The notes under the pieces are model-generated. The model was not told the DNA's origin and did no database searches. It saw only the letters and a program-made list of their open reading frames with translations. The translations under genes and the position numbers were made by a program. DNA of 64,000 nucleotides, from assembly GCF_014267175.1 (NCBI RefSeq), contig NZ_JACMTR010000002.1, positions 4,923,501 through 4,987,500 on the forward strand. The letters run 5' to 3'. Source of the DNA: Pseudonocardia sp. C8 (GTDB lineage: Bacteria; Actinomycetota; Actinomycetes; Mycobacteriales; Pseudonocardiaceae). This document shows, one piece after another, positions 1 through 7,992 of the stretch. Within the stretch, counting starts at the first letter, position 1; each line of letters opens with the position of its first letter.

Positions 1-354
1 CAGCCCTCGCACAGGCAGTAGGAAACCACCATGGCCCGCGGCACGAAGCCGACAAAGGCCGCTGCGATCTCCTGCGGGCACGCGGTCTGACCGGTTGCTT
101 CGCCTGCATTCCCAGGGGGTTCGCGGGCCTGTGTGCATACCCGCTTGATGATGTGGCCGGCCGATCCGCCGGCTACCGGAGCGAGCTCGATGCGGTGAAG
201 CACGGATCCGCGGGTTGACCTTGCCGCGGGGGCAAACTTCTACGGTCACCGCAAACCACGGCACGGGTCGGCCGTCTCGGCGGGCCGCTGCGGCTTCCAC
301 CTCGCGGCGGGGCCAGTCGTGGTGGGCAAATCAGCAGCGTGGGTAGGGAGAAAT
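1..354. other. No confident gene at window edge
   Basis: No gene is supported here. A short open frame enters from position 3 and stops near 218, but its translation resembles no family I know. A minus-strand frame around 1-100 gives a hydrophobic stretch without a start. The last bases, GGTAGGGAG at about 342-350, form the ribosome binding site of the following transporter. Confidence 0.4.
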
Positions 355-1788
355 ATGCCGATGGATCAGGCGGCGCGAGCCGCACCTCGGGGCGCGGTGG
401 CAAGCATTGTCGGCGTCACATCTATGGCGACGTTTCTGTCCAATTTGAGTTCCACGGGTACCTATTTGGCGGCCCCGGAGATCACCCGAGCTTTGGGGGT
501 GGCGCAGCCTGCCTCGATCGTGAGCGTGATCGCGTATCTGGTGCCGTTCGCCGTGGTGATGCCGGTCATCGCCAAGCTCGGCGACGCGTTCGGGCACAAG
601 CGCGTGCTGCTGGCCGGGCTCGGCCTATACGCGGCCGGGTCGCTGGCAACCCCAGCCTTCTCGGGTTTCATCCCGTTCCTCGGGCTGCGGCTGGTGCAAG
701 GCCTCGGCGGGGGCATCATGCTGGTATCGATGGTGTTCATCGCCCGCCAGCTGGCTGATCGGCAGCGCGAAACCGGGCTGGGGATCTGGCGCGCGGCGCT
801 ACTGGCCGGCACCGTCGCCGGCCCACCGATCGGCGGGTATCTCGCGAGCCTGCTCGGGTGGCAGTCGATCTTCTGGGTCACCGGCCTGGCCGGGGCCGCC
901 GCTTTCGGATGGGCGGCGGTGGGGCTGGAGGAGCTGCCCCGTCAGCGGGCGCGCCGGTTCGACTGGGTCGGCGCCGTGGCCTTCACGGTCAGCTTCACCG
1001 CCTTGGTGGTCGGGCTGGCCGCAGCCGGGTTCCTGCGCACCATGGGCGGCGGTGTCGCCACTGGGCCGGTGGCCACGCTCAGCTCCCTGGCGCCGGTGTT
1101 CCTGGGCATCTTCGTGGTGGGGCTGGCCGTGCTGATCGTCAATCAGCGGGTCAACGCGCAGCCGTTGTTCGCGTCGTCGTTGTGGCGCAATCGGCAGTTC
1201 GTGCTGGGCAACGCGGGCACGTTCCTGGTGTGCGTGGGCATGTTCTCGGCGATGATGTTCACCTCGCTGATGCTGCGCAACGTTTTCGACTTCCCCGCGA
1301 TGCAAGCCTCCAACGCGCTGTTGCTGATGACCGTCGGCGCCGTGGTCTTCGGGATCTGGGGCGGGTCCCTGGCCGGCCGGTTCGGCCCCAAGCTGCCCTG
1401 GGCCACCGGGTTCGTGCTCACCGCGGCCACGTTCGTCGCGCTGGCGGTGTTCGTCTCCCCGGTGACCTCGGCGGTGTGGCTGTTTGTGCTCGCCCCGCTG
1501 TCCGGGGCAGGGCAGGGCCTGCCCCTGGGGCCGACCGCCTCGGTGGCGCTACAGGATGTGCCCGCCGAGACCAGCGCGGAAGCCACCGGCTGGTTCGACT
1601 TCTCGCACAACATCGGCCGCGCCGTGGCCATCGGCGGCCTGGGCGCACTATTCGTACCCGGCGAGGCGGCCAGCTACACCACCATCTTCTGGGTCAGCGC
1701 CGCCCTCACCACCCTCGGCGCGGTCCTGGTGCTCGGCCTCAAACGCCCCACGCCCGTCGCCGAGGCCCAGCCCGCGCCAGCGACCTAA
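355..1788 (+). CDS. MFS drug exporter, 14-TM DHA2 (EmrB/QacA) type
   Basis: Predicted proton-driven multidrug efflux protein of the inner membrane, 477 aa. It is hydrophobic throughout, with an N-terminal segment followed by an MFS loop of the form KLGDAFGHKRVLL (conserved G-x-x-x-D-x-x-G-x-K/R-x-x motif) and a GGGIMLV stretch typical of DHA2 motif C regions. The number of hydrophobic segments and the length fit the 14-helix group. I chose ATG 355 over upstream alternatives because GGTAGGGAG sits 5 bases before it. A second MFS gene follows after 116 bases on the same strand, so the two may be co-transcribed. The substrate cannot be read from sequence. Confidence 0.85.
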   Translation: MPMDQAARAAPRGAVASIVGVTSMATFLSNLSSTGTYLAAPEITRALGVAQPASIVSVIAYLVPFAVVMPVIAKLGDAFGHKRVLLAGLGLYAAGSLATPAFSGFIPFLGLRLVQGLGGGIMLVSMVFIARQLADRQRETGLGIWRAALLAGTVAGPPIGGYLASLLGWQSIFWVTGLAGAAAFGWAAVGLEELPRQRARRFDWVGAVAFTVSFTALVVGLAAAGFLRTMGGGVATGPVATLSSLAPVFLGIFVVGLAVLIVNQRVNAQPLFASSLWRNRQFVLGNAGTFLVCVGMFSAMMFTSLMLRNVFDFPAMQASNALLLMTVGAVVFGIWGGSLAGRFGPKLPWATGFVLTAATFVALAVFVSPVTSAVWLFVLAPLSGAGQGLPLGPTASVALQDVPAETSAEATGWFDFSHNIGRAVAIGGLGALFVPGEAASYTTIFWVSAALTTLGAVLVLGLKRPTPVAEAQPAPAT

Positions 1789-1904
1789 CCCACCTCCCGC
1801 CATTCCCGCGCCGGACTCCACGCCGCGAGTCCGGCGCGGGCAGCACAAGCCCGACTGTCGACCCGACGACACGGGTCGCGACGAGACCGAGACAAGGAAG
1901 ACGT

Positions 1905-3110
1905 GTGTCCGATCAAGCCGCCCCTCCCGCCGCGCCCCGCGGCATGCTGGCCCTGCTGACCACGGCCGCATTCGTGATCTTCGCGCAGATCTTCATGATC
2001 GCGCCGATCCTGCCGGCCCTGGCGCGGGACTTCCACACCACACCGTCCGTGGTCGGGCTGGCCGTGCCTGCCTACCTCGTGCCCTACGGAGCCATGGTGC
2101 TGCTGTGGGGGCCACTGTCGGACCGGTGGGGACGCCGCCCGGTCATCCTCACCTCACTGGCCGCCTTCACCGCACTGGCCGCCGCAACCCCGCTGGTCAG
2201 CGACGCACCATGGTTCATTCTCCTGCGGCTGGTCACCGCGCTGGGCGCCAGCGGCGTCGTACCCATCGGGCTAGCACTGATCGGCGATCTCGTGCCATAC
2301 CAACGCCGCGGCCGAGCCCTGGGATGGCTCTTCGGCGGCATGGCCGGCGGCATGGCCCTGGGTGCTGCTGGCGGCGCGCTCGGCGAACCCTTCCTCGGCT
2401 GGCACGGCCTGTTCGGCACCGTGGCCGCGATCGGGCTCGTGCTGCTCGCCCTCGGCACGCGGCTCATCCCAGCCACACCGCGGCCCGCCGCACCGCCCCC
2501 AGCTCGCATGGTCGCCGCCGGATTCGCCAGCCTGCTGCACACCCCACGCGGACGGCGCACCTACGGCTACGTGCTGGTCAACGCCGTGCTGCACTCCGGC
2601 ATCTACACCTGGCTCGGGGTCTATCTGCACCAGCACTTCGGCCTGGACGAAACCCACATCGGCCTGGCCCTGCTCGGCTACGGCATCCCCGGGCTACTAC
2701 TCGGACCGGTCATCGGGCACCTCGCCGACCGGTACGGCCGCGCCCGCATCATCCCGCTCGGGCTGGCCGTGGCCGCCGGATGCGCCGCACTACTCGCCGT
2801 CGAGCCCGCGCTGGCCGCCGTCCAGGCCGGCATCATCACCCTCTCGTTGGGCTACGACATGACCCAACCGCCCCTGGCCGGCATCGTCACCGACCTACCC
2901 GGACACCGCGGTCAGGCCATGGGACTCAACGTCTGCACCCTCTTCATCGGCATGGGCACCGGTAGCCTCGCCTTCCAAGCCATTCTGCTGCCCGCAGGCT
3001 TCCCCACCGCCCTAGGCGCCTTCGCCGTCGTGGCACTGGTAGCCGCTGGTCTTGCCGCAGGACTGTTCCGTCGCGAACGACCCGCCGAACACCCCGAACC
3101 GGCCCGCTGA
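1905..3110 (+). CDS. MFS transporter, 12-TM DHA1 (Bcr/CflA-like)
   Basis: Predicted inner-membrane drug or metabolite efflux carrier, 401 aa. The loop between helices 2 and 3 reads LWGPLSDRWGRRPVIL, a textbook MFS motif A; a second copy, HLADRYGRARII, lies between helices 8 and 9. Twelve hydrophobic segments can be counted, matching the DHA1 group. GTG 1905 is preferred because AAGGAAG lies about 5 bases upstream and the N-terminus then is a short polar tail before helix 1. It lies directly downstream of a 14-TM exporter, so the pair may form an efflux operon. The substrate is unknown. Confidence 0.85.
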   Translation: MSDQAAPPAAPRGMLALLTTAAFVIFAQIFMIAPILPALARDFHTTPSVVGLAVPAYLVPYGAMVLLWGPLSDRWGRRPVILTSLAAFTALAAATPLVSDAPWFILLRLVTALGASGVVPIGLALIGDLVPYQRRGRALGWLFGGMAGGMALGAAGGALGEPFLGWHGLFGTVAAIGLVLLALGTRLIPATPRPAAPPPARMVAAGFASLLHTPRGRRTYGYVLVNAVLHSGIYTWLGVYLHQHFGLDETHIGLALLGYGIPGLLLGPVIGHLADRYGRARIIPLGLAVAAGCAALLAVEPALAAVQAGIITLSLGYDMTQPPLAGIVTDLPGHRGQAMGLNVCTLFIGMGTGSLAFQAILLPAGFPTALGAFAVVALVAAGLAAGLFRRERPAEHPEPAR

Positions 3111-3188
3111 CACAGGTGCCCGGCCCGGACTGTTCAGGCGGACACATTCCTGGCACCCGCAGACGGTCTCGGTGAGCGCCGACATCGC

Positions 3189-3440
3189 TCACAGGCATTC
3201 GTTGTAGGCGGCGATCTCCTCAGCCGCTTGCTCCAGGGCCGCGATGATCCTGGCAAGGCGCTCCGTTGCCGCAGATGCCGCGGTCACCGCTGCCTGCGCC
3301 GAACGATGATCGCTTCCCCTCCAGGCAGAGGCCAGGCTCGCCCGAGCATCCTCGGTACTTCGGCGGGCCGTGGAGAGCGGGGAAACAGGAAGTTGCGCTG
3401 CCAGACTCGTCAACTCAGTACGAAGTTCCGCAACCGACAT
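3189..3440 (-). CDS. Small helical protein, unknown function
   Basis: An 83-residue protein starting MSVAELRTEL, rich in Ala and Glu and predicted to be almost entirely helical with a coiled-coil-like heptad pattern. Proteins of this look, beginning MSVAE(L/I)R and ending in a helical tail, are common short unknowns in Pseudonocardiales, from memory; no function is established. It stands alone between the MFS pair and the DUF397/XRE pair and is convergent with the upstream transporter. A longer start nine bases upstream is possible. Coding status rests on composition and resemblance only. Confidence 0.5.
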   Translation of the reverse strand: MSVAELRTELTSLAAQLPVSPLSTARRSTEDARASLASAWRGSDHRSAQAAVTAASAATERLARIIAALEQAAEEIAAYNECL

Positions 3441-3598
3441 GCACACAGCATGTACTCGACCCCCGACACCACGCGATCAAGCAGGCAGGAACATCGGTTG
3501 CGGCGAGTCCGACCGCTGATCGTCAGCGGCTATGCATGGTCGACTCCGGTAAGACGGCTGGGGCTGCCCTGTGGGCGGCCCCAGCCCATGCCGACGGC

Positions 3599-3997
3599 TC
3601 AGGCGGCAAGCGCTTCGCCGCTGGGAAGATCGAATTCCGCAATGCGGACGCCTGCGACGAACGCGGACCACTCACCTGGCGTGTACGACAGGACCTGCTC
3701 CGGAGTGCCGTGCGCACGAAGACTTGCCCCACCGTCCGAGTTGATCAGGATCTGGATCACGGTGTTGGAGCCTGCCGGTGCACGTCCAGCGACTTCGTCC
3801 AAAAACCGTGCCCAGTGACCAGCAGGGACACTCAGAACCGGGCCGGCACCGCGGTCCTTGCTGTCGCGGATGTGGACGAGATCGGTGCCGAAGAAGACCT
3901 CGACGCACTGATTGCCGTCCGGGTTGCTGAAGGTGCTCTTGAACCACGCCCCAACGATGCTGCTACGGCGAGTTGTGCTGGTGTTGTTGGAGGTCAT
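3599..3997 (-). CDS. DUF397 domain protein (partner of XRE/DUF5753 regulator)
   Basis: 132-aa protein with the DUF397 signature: a WFKSTFSN stretch near residue 18, then a CVEV strand, then VHIRDSKDRGAGPVLSVP and a WARFLDEV helix. The second half (about 85-125) looks like a second, diverged DUF397 copy ending with EWSAFVAGV, so the protein seems to be a tandem duplication of a domain that normally stands alone at 60-70 aa. DUF397 proteins typically sit next to XRE/DUF5753 regulators in actinomycetes and are thought to act with them. Here it lies 45 bases downstream of exactly such a gene on the same strand, consistent with one transcript. Confidence 0.85.
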   Translation of the reverse strand: MTSNNTSTTRRSSIVGAWFKSTFSNPDGNQCVEVFFGTDLVHIRDSKDRGAGPVLSVPAGHWARFLDEVAGRAPAGSNTVIQILINSDGGASLRAHGTPEQVLSYTPGEWSAFVAGVRIAEFDLPSGEALAA

Positions 3998-4042
3998 CTC
4001 CGCTGGTTTCCTTCGTCTGTTCCTGCTTCGTTGGCTGCGACG

Positions 4043-4891
4043 TCATAGGGTGCCGGCGAGATCAAGTAGGAAGCGACGCGTCTGCTCCGGGCCTGATGCC
4101 GCGGCTTTCTGCTGCTCCCACAAGGTCAGGTACCGGGTCGTTCGCTTGCTGTCGTCCACGTACGTCCCACCATCGTGTTGCTCCAGGTAAACGATACTGA
4201 CCGGTGGCCGGGTGTCGTAGCCGAAGATGCTGTAGTCATGCCCTTGGCCCATGTAGTAGCCCGTGCTGAACGGCACGATCTGTAGCTCGACGTTCGGCCG
4301 GTCCAGGGCCTCGACCAGCCACATGGCCTGCTCTTTGACGATCTCCGCGCTCCCGGTGGTACGGCGCAGCGCGGCCTCATCGATGACGAACCAGAACTGC
4401 TGGTCGGTGTTATCGAGCACGCGTTGGCGCGCCAGCCGGTCCGAGGTGTCTCGGTCGATCTGCTCCTGGCTCGGCGAGGGGCGCCATGCGCGGAACAGGG
4501 TGCGCATGTATCGCTCGGTCTGCAGCAGGCCAGGCACGACCATGGCCTGATACGAGAAGAAGCGCTGGCAGCTTGGTTCCATGTCCACCAGCAGGCGCAT
4601 GTGCTGGCGAAACCGTGTACTGAACGCCCCGCGCTTGGTCCGGCGGTTGCCTTCGGCTTGCAGGTCGCGGGCATAAGCCTGGTCAGTCTCGCTGGCTCCG
4701 TAGCGCTCCAGCAGCGCATCCAGCTCCATCGGCCGGATACCGCTGCCGGACTCGATGTGCGCGATCTTCTGCTGGGTACAGCGCAAGACCTCCGCCGCGT
4801 CATCCTGCTTCAACCCGGCTTCGACACGCTGCCGGGCGAGTTCATTGCCCAACACGATCTTCATCACCGCTGGCGGGAGCTGCTGGGCCAC
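4043..4891 (-). CDS. XRE-family transcriptional regulator with DUF5753
   Basis: 282-aa cytoplasmic DNA-binding protein. Residues ~10-65 form a helix-turn-helix of the Cro/C1 type (LKQDDAAEVLRCTQQKIAHIESG). The remainder matches DUF5753, with the recognisable FFSYQAMVVPGLLQTERYMRTL stretch and a C-terminal DDSKRTTRYLTLWEQ-like tail. Such proteins control differentiation or secondary metabolism and pair with DUF397 proteins, as here. GTG 4891 is chosen because GGAGG lies five bases upstream on the minus strand. A perfect palindrome 64-84 bases upstream of this start is a candidate operator for autoregulation. Confidence 0.88.
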   Translation of the reverse strand: MAQQLPPAVMKIVLGNELARQRVEAGLKQDDAAEVLRCTQQKIAHIESGSGIRPMELDALLERYGASETDQAYARDLQAEGNRRTKRGAFSTRFRQHMRLLVDMEPSCQRFFSYQAMVVPGLLQTERYMRTLFRAWRPSPSQEQIDRDTSDRLARQRVLDNTDQQFWFVIDEAALRRTTGSAEIVKEQAMWLVEALDRPNVELQIVPFSTGYYMGQGHDYSIFGYDTRPPVSIVYLEQHDGGTYVDDSKRTTRYLTLWEQQKAAASGPEQTRRFLLDLAGTL

Positions 4892-4954
4892 GCCTACCTC
4901 CGTATCGCAACCAGCCTGATCACGCATGGCACAGGCTAATTCACCCGATTGTAC

Positions 4955-4975
4955 GTGTACTCAACTTGAGTACAC
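4955..4975. promoter_or_regulatory. Palindromic operator upstream of XRE/DUF5753 gene
   Basis: Perfect inverted repeat with 10-base arms GTGTACTCAA and TTGAGTACAC around a single C. It sits just upstream of the XRE regulator start at 4891. A degenerate copy of the same half-site (GAGTAC / GGTACTC) recurs at 5036-5060. The symmetry fits a homodimeric HTH protein, so autoregulation by the adjacent XRE protein is the simplest reading. Confidence 0.6.
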
Positions 4976-5350
4976 GAGTTACGGTCTAGGTCAAAGTCAG
5001 ATGCCGAACCGCTACATCCGCGAGGTTGCTCCTATGAGTACACAAGTTATGAGGGTACTCGATGAGGACGCTGGCGATGGTGGCGCACCCCAAAGGCATC
5101 TCTGTCCAGCAGCAATGCCACCGAATCTCGCGAACCACCGGCCCAGGCATGCTCGGTCGCGTCGCCCCGTCGGGGCCGACCGGCCGAGCCGCCGGCGGCG
5201 GGTAGCGCTGCGTCGAGTCCCCTTCCCGCGAGCGACGACTCCGCGTGCTACCCGCCGCTCTCTCCTCGTAGTGCGACTGCAGCTTCTCGATCGTCCTGCC
5301 CGATCCGCTGCCTGCACGGCGGTCCCCCGAACGGATCGGTCAGGGCTCGA

Positions 5351-5397
5351 CCACGGCGGCCCCGCGGATGCCCCGAACTCCGTCGGGGCCGCCGTGG
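5351..5397 (+). terminator. Long GC-rich hairpin 1
   Basis: Perfect 14-bp inverted repeat, CCACGGCGGCCCCG and its complement, around a 19-base loop. There is no U-tract. Such U-less hairpins are proposed as intrinsic terminators in actinomycetes; it could equally be a leader structure of the gene at 5486. Confidence 0.55.
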
Positions 5398-5408
5398 CGT
5401 CTATGACC

Positions 5409-5452
5409 CCCGGTGGGCAGGCGTTGACCCCGACCTCCGCCTGCCCACCGGG
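5409..5452 (+). terminator. Long GC-rich hairpin 2
   Basis: Perfect 15-bp inverted repeat, CCCGGTGGGCAGGCG and its complement, around a 14-base loop, beginning only 11 bases after the previous hairpin and ending 33 bases before the start codon at 5486. No U-tract follows. The tandem placement just upstream of a gene fits a tandem terminator or a structured leader. Confidence 0.55.
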
Positions 5453-5485
5453 TTCCACTTCCAACCCGAACGCAGGGGACCCGTC

Positions 5486-5947
5486 ATGAGGCGGCGCAGG
5501 CTCGCGAACACCGTGCTCGCGCTGCTGGAGCACGCAGGGTGGATGGCGTCGGCTGACTGGATCGTGCGTTGTCGCGACGAGCGAGGCCGCAAGGCGCAGC
5601 TGCGGGTTGGAGTGTCCACAGACGGGATCATGATCGACACGTCCCAGTCGGGACGGCTCACGCTCACCACCACCGAATCAGGGCAGCTTCGAGCGGCCCT
5701 GCGTGACGCGTTGCTGACCCGCGCGCCGCTCGTGCCGTCGGAGCCGCCAGCGCCCCGTCGCCCCGGCACGCCTGGCGCCCAAGCGTTGCCCGCGCCAGAC
5801 GGCGTCGCACACCCACGTCTCGCGAGGACTTCCCGTCGCCCGTCTCCTCCCGCCCCGAGCGAAGGATCGGAGGATCGCCATGGCAAGCACAATGCACCGA
5901 GGTGGCCCGACATCGACCCCGACTGCCGCCTGCGCCGAGCAGCGTGA
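5486..5947 (+). CDS. Small conserved unknown, paralogue of the protein at 12587
   Basis: 153-aa protein with a folded N-terminal part (residues 1-80) and a Pro/Arg-rich, probably disordered tail. The core can be aligned by eye with the gene at 12587-12865: both have D-x-I-x-x-RD-x-RGR-x-A, then alternating strands, then an LRxALRxA helix, so the two are paralogues. AGGGGA lies about 6 bases before ATG 5486. The 3' end overlaps the following frameshifted gene (start 5880), which makes the tail doubtful. It heads a run of small plus-strand genes. Function unknown. Confidence 0.6.
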   Translation: MRRRRLANTVLALLEHAGWMASADWIVRCRDERGRKAQLRVGVSTDGIMIDTSQSGRLTLTTTESGQLRAALRDALLTRAPLVPSEPPAPRRPGTPGAQALPAPDGVAHPRLARTSRRPSPPAPSEGSEDRHGKHNAPRWPDIDPDCRLRRAA

Positions 5948-6364
5948 CCTCGCCGCTGGCGTGGAGTTCTACCGTCACTTGGGTTGGCCAACCAGCCTCG
6001 ACGCTCGTCGGCGGCGACTCGTGGTGCATACCGGCAATGCGCTCGACGCGCTGATCCTCCCCGCGCAGTTGGCCAGCGCTGTCGCCACCGAGTTGAGCAC
6101 GAGCCTGATGAGCGGCCCCGTCAGCACCGGCAGCGACACCGATGGTGGACCTTCCTGACGGCGCCGTGCCAGCGGGCCAATCTGGAGCTGCCCGCCGAGC
6201 TGCGAACAGCCAGGGTGCGTGCCGTCCCGCGCGGCGGTCATGTCGTCGTGCCGCACCCGGCCGATGCCGAGCACTGGCCACAGCGCCCGCAGCAGGACCG
6301 ACCGCTGCCGCCTTGGTCCGCTGTCGTGGCGATCGCCCGCAAGGTTCTCCAAGCGCGGCATTGA
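5880..6364 (+). pseudogene. Frameshifted conserved unknown (primase-polymerase-like look)
   Basis: GGAGG lies six bases before ATG 5880. The first frame reads AAGVEFYRHLGWPTSLDARRR and stops at 6156-6158 soon after a GPVSTGSD stretch. The matching second half, RWWTFLTAPC... RAVPRGGHVVVPHP... DRPLPPWSAVVAIARKV, continues in another frame to 6364. Together they make one coherent protein of about 160 aa, so a one- or two-base change around 6120-6140 breaks the gene, unless it is a sequencing error. The WWTFLTAPC and RGGHVVVP segments recall N-terminal parts of bifunctional primase-polymerase proteins, but I am not certain of this. It belongs to the small-gene run from 5486 to 7340. Confidence 0.65.
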
Positions 6365-6467
6365 CCAACCGCACCCGCATTTCCGGGGTCCGACATCGCG
6401 CTGCCCACCGAACACGGCAGTAGCACCACATGCCCGCCCATCCATCGCCATCGAAAAAAGGTTCGTC

Positions 6468-6782
6468 ATGCGTATACCTCTGGACGAAGTCACCGCCACC
6501 ACGCCCTGTCCCGGCGTGCTTGGAGCCCGGACGAGGCATTACCCGCGGATGACTTCCGGCAAGCCCGTCACGATGCCCTACGTCATGAACGGGCCGCTCG
6601 GTCAGCATCAGATCGTCATGCCGTCGCTGTGCGCCAATGAGTACCTGGTACCGCCGCGCTTCGACGAAGGCGAGCCGACCGAACCGGTGTGCGTGGAATG
6701 CCGGGACCGGCTTGCCGCCCTGCAGGACGACCGCACTTCGCTACGGCTCCGTACGACCGCTCCGGTTAGCACGCCGGCCTGA
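6468..6782 (+). CDS. Small unknown protein with CxxC pair
   Basis: 104-aa protein starting MRIPLDEVTATTPCPG. It contains a Cys in the middle (SLCANEYL) and a CVEC pair near residue 75, which could form a zinc site, followed by a short helix. A purine-rich AAAAAAGG lies about 6 bases before ATG 6468. It follows the frameshifted gene after about 100 bases on the same strand. I do not recognise a family; the call rests on the ribosome binding site, codon composition and the metal-site-like cysteines. Confidence 0.5.
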   Translation: MRIPLDEVTATTPCPGVLGARTRHYPRMTSGKPVTMPYVMNGPLGQHQIVMPSLCANEYLVPPRFDEGEPTEPVCVECRDRLAALQDDRTSLRLRTTAPVSTPA

Positions 6783-6921
6783 TCGACGTCACACATCCGA
6801 TGGATGCCGGCTTGCTGTGGGGCGTCACGAACTTCGCGACAGCACGGGGAATCCGATCACGGGCGTGTCTACCTCTGACCACAGCGGACGTCATAGCGCG
6901 GAAACGATGGAGGAGCCAACC

Positions 6922-7188
6922 GTGCCGTTTTTTGCCTTCGAGCGAGCACTCTTGGCCACTCCAACCGAAGAGCTACCAGCAGTTCTCAACGATGAACCGC
7001 AATGGCCAACGGTCGACATGGACGACCCCGACATCAAGGAAGAGAGACACCGCGCCGCCGAGGTCGCGTTCCAGCGAACAGAACCGGAACGAGCACCACA
7101 GCAAAGAACTGGTCAGTGGCAACCACCTATGACCGGGGACGAGCTAGCGCACATGCTCGAACTGATGCGCAAGAAGTGGAATATGTAA
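6922..7188 (+). CDS. Small acidic unknown protein
   Basis: 88-aa protein beginning MPFFAFERALLATPTEELP, acidic in the middle (VDMDDPDIKEERHRAAEVAFQ) and ending in a short amphipathic helix HMLELMRKKWNM. GGAGGA stands 7 bases before GTG 6922, which decides this start over an upstream ATG at 6907. It is followed after 11 bases by a small membrane-protein gene, so the two are probably one transcript. No family is recognised. Confidence 0.5.
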   Translation: MPFFAFERALLATPTEELPAVLNDEPQWPTVDMDDPDIKEERHRAAEVAFQRTEPERAPQQRTGQWQPPMTGDELAHMLELMRKKWNM

Positions 7189-7199
7189 GGAATTCTATC

Positions 7200-7340
7200 G
7201 TGCGACACCTCAAGAAACCCGCGTCAGGAAGCTATTGCGGCCCGGACGCGCCGCTGCGTTTCATCCTTGGCGTTCTGATAATGGTGGCACTATTGGCCGC
7301 TGCCTCGCTTGTCCTCGACGGCCAGCCACTCGGTGGGTGA
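7200..7340 (+). CDS. 46-aa single-span membrane peptide
   Basis: A 46-residue open frame from GTG 7200 with one transmembrane segment, LRFILGVLIMVALLAAASLVL, in its C-terminal half and a basic N-terminus (RHLKKP). TAAGGA overlaps the stop of the preceding gene and could serve as its ribosome binding site. The hydrophobic segment argues against a chance frame in this GC-rich context, but there is no family support. It would be an inner-membrane peptide. Confidence 0.4.
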   Translation: MRHLKKPASGSYCGPDAPLRFILGVLIMVALLAAASLVLDGQPLGG

Positions 7341-7394
7341 GCCATCGTCCCATCCTCACGGCATAGTACTGCCAGATTGGCGCGATCAAGGCAT

Positions 7395-7985
7395 TCAGCC
7401 CCCAGGAGCGGAATCAGCTCGTTGTGGAGCGGCACTCTCGCTGAACGCCTCACCCAAGATACGGTGGACCGTGTCGTCCAGTGGGGATTCTTCAGGAATG
7501 ACGCGCTCTTCGGTAAAGCCGAGTTGATCCGCTGCCCGGTACCACTTCTGCATCTCGTCATGGCCAAACTCGGCGGCCTGTGGCCGTGTTTCGTGTCGTC
7601 GTAGGGTCTCGGCCCAGGAAATGTCGAAGTAATAGAACGTCGTCCCGCCGACATGATCACGGCGCAGCCGGTCCAGCATGTCTCGGTAGCGCGCCGCGTG
7701 CATGATTCCCTCGCAGATCACGTGCCACCCGCGGTCAAGCGCGAACCGTATAGCCGTAGAGATCAGCTCGATGTTCGCCCCGCCGGGAACATCGCGCTCC
7801 TTGAGCACAGTCCGGCGAAAGTAGTCTTGCTCGATCAGCGCGACGCTGCGACCAAGCTGCGCGCGCAACCGGCGTGCGGTCGATGACTTTCCCGAGCCCG
7901 AGGGGCCGCGGAGCACAACGAGCCGTGAGTTCTTGCTTCCGGTCGGGCTCGTCGCCGACGGCGCTGATGCTTGCTCGTCGAGCAT
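7395..7985 (-). CDS. P-loop small-molecule kinase-like protein (AAA_33 type)
   Basis: 196-aa cytoplasmic ATPase. A Walker A motif GPSGSGKSS sits near residues 28-36, followed by an ARRLRAQLG helix and ALIEQDYFRRTVL, a region that in this superfamily binds the acceptor. A later segment, WHVICEGIMH, is the hydrophobic strand expected for a Walker B-like position, and RRHETRP is a lid-like basic stretch. The layout matches the AAA_33/zeta-toxin/chloramphenicol-phosphotransferase group of kinases, which phosphorylate small molecules; the substrate is unknown. It lies 7 bases downstream of the cyclo-ligase-like gene on the same strand, so the two probably form an operon. Confidence 0.75.
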   Translation of the reverse strand: MLDEQASAPSATSPTGSKNSRLVVLRGPSGSGKSSTARRLRAQLGRSVALIEQDYFRRTVLKERDVPGGANIELISTAIRFALDRGWHVICEGIMHAARYRDMLDRLRRDHVGGTTFYYFDISWAETLRRHETRPQAAEFGHDEMQKWYRAADQLGFTEERVIPEESPLDDTVHRILGEAFSESAAPQRADSAPGG

Positions 7986-7992
7986 GGGGTCG

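Larger units (their letters stand above)
4892..5485. other. Intergenic regulatory stretch with palindromes and hairpins
   Basis: No credible gene. The stretch holds a perfect palindrome at 4955-4975, a weaker inverted repeat at 5036-5060 (GAGTAC-C ... G-GTACTC) and two long GC-rich hairpins at 5351-5397 and 5409-5452. A plus-strand frame starting at 5035 (MSTQVMRVLDEDAGD) is open across the region, but its composition is Arg/Pro-rich and it runs through both hairpins, so I do not call it. Confidence 0.5.

Noticed and set aside
858..1904. Upstream extension of the second MFS gene
   Set aside because: The frame stays open into the first MFS gene but reads as an antisense-like shadow; GTG 1905 with AAGGAAG fits the helix 1 start.
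4926..5533. Long open frames on both strands between the XRE gene and 5486
   Set aside because: Arg/Pro/Ser-rich translations typical of GC-rich non-coding frames, running through both hairpins.
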